The position numbers were made by a program, and so were the translations under genes. From assembly GCF_965363235.1 (NCBI RefSeq), contig NC_134844.1, forward strand, positions 22,302,646 through 22,366,645: a DNA stretch of 64,000 nt. The letters are read 5' to 3'. Position 1 is the stretch's first letter, and each line of letters begins with the position of its first letter. Shown one piece after another: positions 58,700 through 64,000 of this stretch. This DNA comes from Mytilus galloprovincialis (lineage: Eukaryota > Mollusca > Bivalvia > Mytilida > Mytilidae). Under the pieces are notes generated by a model. The model was not told the origin of the DNA. It saw nothing but the letters and a program-made list of their open reading frames with translations, and searched no databases.

Positions 58700-59900
58700 A
58701 AAACTTTATATGAAATTACTATGGTACACAAATTTTTACGGCTATCAAAATGTAAATTGGATAATATGATGAACTAATATTTGTATATTCAAAAGGCATA
58801 CTGAATGTTTTATGAAATCAACCAACATAATCAACAGTATACTGCCATCTTGGATTGTAAAATAGTAGTTCACAAAAGGTCTAGTTCTTTGTTTAAATCT
58901 GCAAATTTGAGACCGATTGGCAATTAATGTGTTAGACTGTTGACTGTTGACTGTTTCACGCTGACCCCTGCTGCTGCTGCAGATAATATTACGTCATACG
59001 CGCAAGTGTATGATGAATTTGTGACATGCGCATTGCAATGGCCGGACAAATAGTCTCAGCACTATTTGTCCGGCTAGCCGGACAAATAGCCACTCCGTAT
59101 AAATAAAGAGAAATAAGTGATGTATTGCACTGTTCCGCCTTATCTATCAAATACCAAATATTTATGTTTGTTCGAATCAAATTGTTATCTTAGCCATTTA
59201 AGGGGTGATAACTCAATTAGAAATATTTTTATGAAATTTTCAATATTTACTTGTTAGAAAACAAGGTTGGTGACACCATTTTTATTATCATTTTCTTGAA
59301 GTATATTTCTAAACCTATCTTCTCATAAATGATTTCAAATTAATTAATTATCTCTCATGGAATTCTTTTTGAGTCACAAAAAAAAGAATGTTTTCATAAA
59401 CAATCTGTAAATCTACATTCTTGCAAAGCATAATACAATTATATCTGGGAAAATATATACCAATAATCAACCTTAATAGAAAGTCATTTCATTATGATAC
59501 CTTGAAGAGAAGATAGTTATTGCCGTAGAAAATTCCATCTCAATATCATGTCCGTGACAGCGTACTGTACTGTGACTGGTTTTTGTTCAGATCGTTGAAA
59601 TTACCTCCCTTGAAAAATGGAAAAGATCAGTAATTTTTGCTGGGATCTCCCAGAAATTATTTTAGCTCGCTTCCCATTTATAAGTGCATTTACATTACTA
59701 ATGATATTAGCTGAAAGAGACGAAAAGTTAGTTTAAATTTAACTTGCCCAAAGGTTGATTATATGAAACCACCACTTCTGAGAAACAAAAACCCATTTTA
59801 TAGCCATTTCGTACCACACCATTTCGTACCCTTTTACAATATAGAATCAAAGCTCAGTGTAAAATATCGACAAATATAATGCCTACCCATGTTAGAATGA
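58700..59900. other. No gene recognised
   Basis: It includes a CTG microsatellite (58969-58980), a CpG-bearing segment with TACGTCAT (58990), and the inverted triplet at 59041-59089. It might contain the TMEM101 promoter and first exon, but I found no matching exon. Confidence 0.4.
59041..59089. repeat. Perfect 13 bp inverted repeat plus third copy (GCCGGACAAATAG)
   Basis: GCCGGACAAATAG (59041-59053), an 8-base loop, CTATTTGTCCGGC (59062-59074), then GCCGGACAAATAG again (59077-59089). It is GC-rich in an AT-rich background. Confidence 0.85.
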
Positions 59901-59906
59901 TCATGA

Positions 59907-60023
59907 CTAGCTGCGGAACCGTAGCTCTTTAATAGGTCCTTATGTTATTTTTTGACTATTTGCGGACCATAGACAAATAGTCAAAAAATAACAAGGACCT
60001 AAGAGCTACGGTTCCGCAGCTAG
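59907..60023. mobile_element. 117 bp hairpin MITE
   Basis: The left arm CTAGCTGCGGAACCGTAGCT plus CTT (59907-59929) is perfectly inverted at 60001-60023. The inversion continues through AGGTCCTTATGTTATTTTTT, giving arms of about 55 bases with a small loop. CATGA occurs just outside each end (left abutting, right two bases away), a possible target duplication. Confidence 0.75.
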
Positions 60024-60325
60024 AGCATGACATGAAGGAATTATTTCTTAAATAATTTTGGCATCAAATGTAACTGTATGCTTTGAATTGTGATGTTGAA
60101 TTTTAGTAGAACTTGTTTGACTTAACGTAATGGTGGACAAATTTGCGTACAAGTGTAAATACTTTATAACTTATTTATCTAATTTACATATATATATCTT
60201 ATCGCTAGTTGTTCACCATTACTGGTCATCACACATTGTCACAAAGGTTCCCTTCAAATTTTTATGTGACAATAAAAAATATCTGAGGCCACAATCATGA
60301 CAATGAAAAAGTGATTGATGTGTAC

Positions 60326-60369
60326 ATGTGCATTCAAAAGATGCAGCAACGCATCTTTTGAATGCACAT
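60326..60369. repeat. Perfect 19 bp stem hairpin
   Basis: ATGTGCATTCAAAAGATGC, loop AGCAAC, then GCATCTTTTGAATGCACAT. No flanking element is recognised. Confidence 0.85.
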
Positions 60370-60475
60370 AAAAAAAAGGAAATGACCACACTCAGGGGTT
60401 TCATTATCTTTCATGTTGACTGGTACTTTCCACGTTTCTAGGTGGTACTTTTTAATTTATTCCTTGAATATCTTA

Positions 60476-60712
60476 GGCCAAATAAAAAAGTATGTGTGGT
60501 TCCAGTTACATCTGGAAAAAAATTAGGGTAGGTAGGTAGGGATTTTTTTTTATTTTATGTTTTTTTTTTACATTGAGTCTATGGGATCAACATTCTGACT
60601 TTAACAGTGCTTAATGAAAAATGACAATAAAATCTTTAGGGTAGGCTATTTTTAAGCTGAAGAAATAGGGACGGTAGGGTTACTGGAACCACACATATAT
60701 TTTTATTTGGCC
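60476..60712. mobile_element. PIF/Harbinger-type MITE with TTA target duplication
   Basis: The ends GGCCAAATAAAAAAGTATGT and, inverted, GGCCAAATAAAAATATATGT both continue GTGGTTCCAGTAAC or close variants. TTA flanks both sides (60473-60475, 60713-60715). GGCC tips with a TTA duplication are typical of Tourist-like Harbinger MITEs. A partial copy lies inside the hAT-like element at about 27530. Confidence 0.8.
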
Positions 60713-61002
60713 TTATATAAAATTTCCTACATTTAGGCGGTACTTGTCAATAGCATAGGAGGGTAAACGTACCGGGTACCGCCTCCTAATGAATGGCCTG
60801 CACACTAACTGAAATTTCACAATGCAATGTAATGTCCTATCATGCTGATTAAAAAATCCTGTCTTTTTACAGTATATATGTATATCTGTGGACACAAATA
60901 CTGACTGTTCTTTAAAAAAAAAACATAAAAAAATTATAGTTTGTTCAGATAAGACAGTATTTATCTTTCCCAAGAATTATGATAGTTTGTAATACTTTTC
61001 AG

Positions 61003-62429
61003 ATATCCTCCAATACCACCAAGATTGATTTACAGCCACATAGCTATCTTCCTAGCAGTTGGATTCCTCATGTCAGCAAGAGTGAAAAGAAAAGAATTGT
61101 CCTTGGTTTATGCTGGACAGCTGTTATATTTTGCTTACAATACATATACAAATGAAAATCTACGATATACTGAACCACAAAGGGTAAGACCAAATAAAAT
61201 AATAAACATGTATTTCTTTTAGCATGTTTAGACAAAAAAGCTATAGAAATTTCATTTTAACAGAAAATATTTGTTTATATTGTTTAATTTAAACATACAT
61301 GTATACATATCAGATGTTTAATTCGATGTCACCAGCTTTTATACTGAAAAATCACCACAAAAAATGTTTCACTAATGGTCACCAGCTTTCACACAGAAAA
61401 TCACCACCAAAATTGATTCACTTATAGTCACCTGTGCATTTACACAGATAAATCATGAGGAAAAGGATTCACTCAAAAGTTGCTAGCACTGAATCAGAAA
61501 ACTCATCACCAAAAGTGATTATCTGATAGTCAACAGCATTTCCACAGAAAGTAATCTCCAAGATTGATTCACCCACACATGCTAGCATTGAATGGAAAAA
61601 ATCACCACCAAAAGTGATTTACTAATGCTAATAGTCACCAGCTTATATACAGAAAATTCATCACCAAAATTGATTCACTCAATCTCCAGCTTTTACACAT
61701 AAGAAATCACCACCAAAAGGGATTCACTCATACATCATGTATACAGACACCAACTTTTACACAGAAAAAAAAATCAGCCAAAAGTGATTCATTCACAGTC
61801 GGTAGCCTTAACACAGAAAAATAATCACCAAAAGTGATCGATTCAGTCACTGAATCACATTGTGAAAAATGTTTATTTATCTTTTCATTTTTGCAACAAC
61901 TTAAAAGTTCATACTAGAGACTTAAATGGGTCAATACATTATGTGTTTTTTTTCCTTTTTTTTTCAGATAAGGATGTCAGTAAGATTGGTTGGCTGTGCT
62001 GGTGTATTGGTATTATTCTCCTATTTCCAAGAGCAAGTCAAATCCAGACAACTTAGAAAACTTGGAGAAACATTAGTTGGAATATTTCTAATTGCCTATG
62101 TATATATAATCAATAACACTTATGAAGATAAGCGAGCCTTCCTAATGCACATCCCTGGTGGGGATTGGAGTAGATATTTCATAACTTTAGTTTTAGCTTG
62201 TGGTGCTATAAGCTTCTTCTCAGGATATTTTTTACGTGATGTGTCTATATCATTAGCAATAGTCTTCGCAATACTGACAGTAGCTATAGACTGTGACATT
62301 CAGTATTGGGTGAATAAAAGAGGGATGCTATATTGGAACCAAGTTAGGGTTATTGCAGATGATTTATGTATAATTATTGGATTTTGTTTGTTAATTTCAA
62401 GGGGAGATAACAAAATAAAAATGGATTAA
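61003..62429 (+). CDS. TMEM101, 3' exons (multi-pass membrane protein)
   Basis: Two exons, 61003-61183 and 61968-62429 (TAA), join in phase 0; the first begins with one base of a split codon. Together they encode 214 residues against 257 for human TMEM101, so about 45 N-terminal residues lie in a missing 5' exon. The sequence aligns along its length with the human protein: IPxPxL, R.KR near helix 1, VRM at the exon join, GI.LI...Y......ED..A.L.H.PGG (here GIFLIAYVYIINN then TYEDKRAFLMHIPGGD), FLSGY-like FFSGYFLRD, AIDCDIQYWVNKR and a final WNQ segment. Several hydrophobic helices are evident. TMEM101 is a poorly understood membrane protein reported to activate NF-kB in overexpression screens. 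A minisatellite fills the intron. AATAAA lies at 62723-62728. Confidence 0.88.
61328..61858 (+). repeat. Degenerate minisatellite, about 50 bp units, in the TMEM101 intron
   Basis: Roughly ten variable units follow the pattern AGTCACCAGCTTTTACACAG then AAAATCACCACCAAAAGTGA then TTCACTCAT. It nearly fills the intron between the two exons found. It does not affect either splice site. Confidence 0.85.
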
Positions 62430-62722
62430 ATATTTATTTTCTCATTTATAAAAGTTTTGTATTAGGCCGCCTCAGCAATCTTGATCCAAATAGATTTGTG
62501 CATATATGTGACTCAATACTTGATTATTTGTTTAAAATTTCAGTTAAAATTTTACTATTATTTATAAGAACAATTCTTAGTAATTTATAACCAATAATCT
62601 TTCGAGTTTATTAGCAATATTATTTTCTATAATTTTTTGGCGTTATTTAATATAATAATGAGTATTTTTTGGGGGGAATATTCTTGGCCCATTTTAACCT
62701 AAATGGCTGTAATTCATGTTTG

Positions 62723-62728
62723 AATAAA
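62723..62728 (+). promoter_or_regulatory. Polyadenylation signal of TMEM101
   Basis: AATAAA lies about 290 bases after the stop codon and is followed by AT-rich sequence. It is the first canonical hexamer after the stop. Confidence 0.5.
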
Positions 62729-62729
62729 C

Positions 62730-64000
62730 AAATATTGAATGATAATACTTGTCTATTACCATTGAGATCATTACGAGTTGATTACTTTAAAATTCATGAT
62801 CATAATTATATAAATCATAATTAAAATGCTTGATTTTGTTTGTTATACTATCTCATGATTATACCATGTATACGAAGGACAGTTACGTATCTTTTTATGT
62901 TAATAAAAACATTTTATACTTTATTTGATATCAGTAGTATTGTATTTAATATCAGAATTATACTGTATGCTTGGTTCCTAGTATGTTTAGTTTTGTTAAG
63001 GGGCTAGGTTGAGTTAATGCTGTAAGTTTCCATAAAATCACTAGGCCAATTTGAACTGTACCAGAATAAACAAAGTATGAGTGATATATGGTTAACATCA
63101 AGGAGGCAGCATCCAAAGAACACAATAAAAGATATTAATACAATGTACATCTATCAACTTACAGATCTGTTCCTTTCAATTTTCTGGTTGTAGTTCGAAT
63201 TTTCAAGTCTACAGAGGCAGATTTAGAGGTGGACCCTTGGCCCCCCTTGACCTCCGAAAAATTTAGTTGATATTAAAGGGAATCATTAAAGCATGACCTG
63301 AGTGGCCCTCTTAGTCGGTCAGTGGGCCTCCACCTATGAAAATTTCTGGATCCGCCACTGGTCTACTTCTGTCTCATTTTGTATGTTTATTTATCTTCCA
63401 TGAAGAAGTACATTATAAAACTTATATACATATATTTTATGGTAGAAATTACTTGACTATGGTAAGTAAGTATATAAACTTGTAATTTCCTTCCTAAATT
63501 CAATATCTGTAAAACTAGAGCATGCCTATTTGTATTATGTTGATTAGTGATCATTAGTATATAGTTTTGAATGCTTTGACCTCTAATTATGTACCATATA
63601 TAAATAGAAGGAGGCGTTCTACAAATTAAAGAACCTTTGCAGCAAATATCAATGGATCCAAAGGTGACATGAAGCAGGGGAAATATTTGCCCATATCCAT
63701 CTTGCCTTCATTTCCAGTGGCAGTCTGAATTTCTTTACTGAACCAGCCTATAGTCATGATAGTATTGGTTGCTCTTTTCCTGGATATGCATGAAATATTT
63801 GCTACTAGACGTCAAGCAAGCAATTAATAAAACAACCCTTCCCAAGATATATTTTCTTATTCCTCTTAAATACATAAACACACTATGATTTTATTACATT
63901 TTTTAAAAACAATCAACACAAAAATAATAGGCATTTGTATAATAAAATACTTTATTTCAACCATACTAATTTATACGATTTCATTCACATCTCTTACAGA
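62730..64000. other. Intergenic to the window end, no gene recognised
   Basis: AT-rich. It contains the third GGATCC-ended MITE (63213-63363). No exon with a known domain was seen. Confidence 0.45.
63213..63363. mobile_element. Small GGATCC-ended MITE, copy 3
   Basis: It shares AGGGAATCATTAAAGCATGA and the right end GGATCCGCCACTGG with 37328-37478. The left end (AGAGGCAGATTTAGAGGTGG) is diverged. Confidence 0.65.

Noticed and set aside
61862-62056. Separate 64-codon gene at the start of the last TMEM101 exon
   Set aside because: It is an out-of-frame shadow of the TMEM101 exon and its polypyrimidine tract.

Overview
This window is AT-rich, repeat-dense animal DNA with split genes: short exons, GT/AG introns, AATAAA signals and no bacterial gene organisation. 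The gene content (a short-chain collagen C4-like protein, a molluscan expansion) and the dispersed repeats (the 'ATGCCCC' repeat, the 'AGCTCACCTGG' repeat, a tRNA-derived SINE, hammerhead-bearing repeats) point to a bivalve, most likely a Mytilus mussel. The species call is inference from recognised repeat wording; no search was run. Most single-frame open reading frames here are chance. The real genes were found by following exons across introns and checking splice phase.

Four host loci are supported, all on the + strand. (1) 1621-3683: the last three exons of a CD225/dispanin (IFITM-like) two-helix membrane protein; its 5' end was not found. (2) 12017-15019: three 3' exons of a C4-like globular secreted domain, with an in-frame TAG in the last exon. 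(3) 37060-51627: RP2 (retinitis pigmentosa 2 homologue, the GTPase-activating protein for ARL3), nine exons, about 346 residues against 350 in human. Exon 1 is tentative and lacks the acylated MGC start. (4) 61003-62429: the last two exons of TMEM101, with the first exon not found. These genes do not form a pathway.

The rest is mainly mobile DNA, much of it datable by target-site duplications (TSDs). 1-22.6 kb: hammerhead-ribozyme repeats (about 480, 7295-7452, 11480, 16045-16215), dispersed mussel repeats, and a 1.75 kb inverted-repeat transposon packed with CACGATCG-like motifs (17920-19673). 22.6-30 kb: a row of DNA transposons. These are a Mutator-like element with about 290 bp inverted ends and a 9 bp TSD (22643-25335), a 2.8 kb element with a perfect 8 bp TSD (25620-28438) carrying a nested hAT-like element (26694-27895), and another hAT-like element (28847-29899). 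30-37 kb: bivalve repeats, a GC-rich minisatellite and a hammerhead-like motif. RP2 intron 8 (46279-51451) holds a 2.24 kb composite of two 463 bp direct copies that shares one outer TCAA duplication, and an 870 bp foldback element with a perfect 8 bp TSD. 51.7-61 kb: another hAT-like element, two internally periodic bivalve repeats, a reverse-transcriptase fossil, and several perfect hairpins. The TMEM101 intron contains a roughly 50 bp minisatellite.

The observations most worth following are the hammerhead ribozymes (two with intact cores plus decayed relatives), the composite element whose ends share one target duplication, and the stop codon in the C4-like gene.
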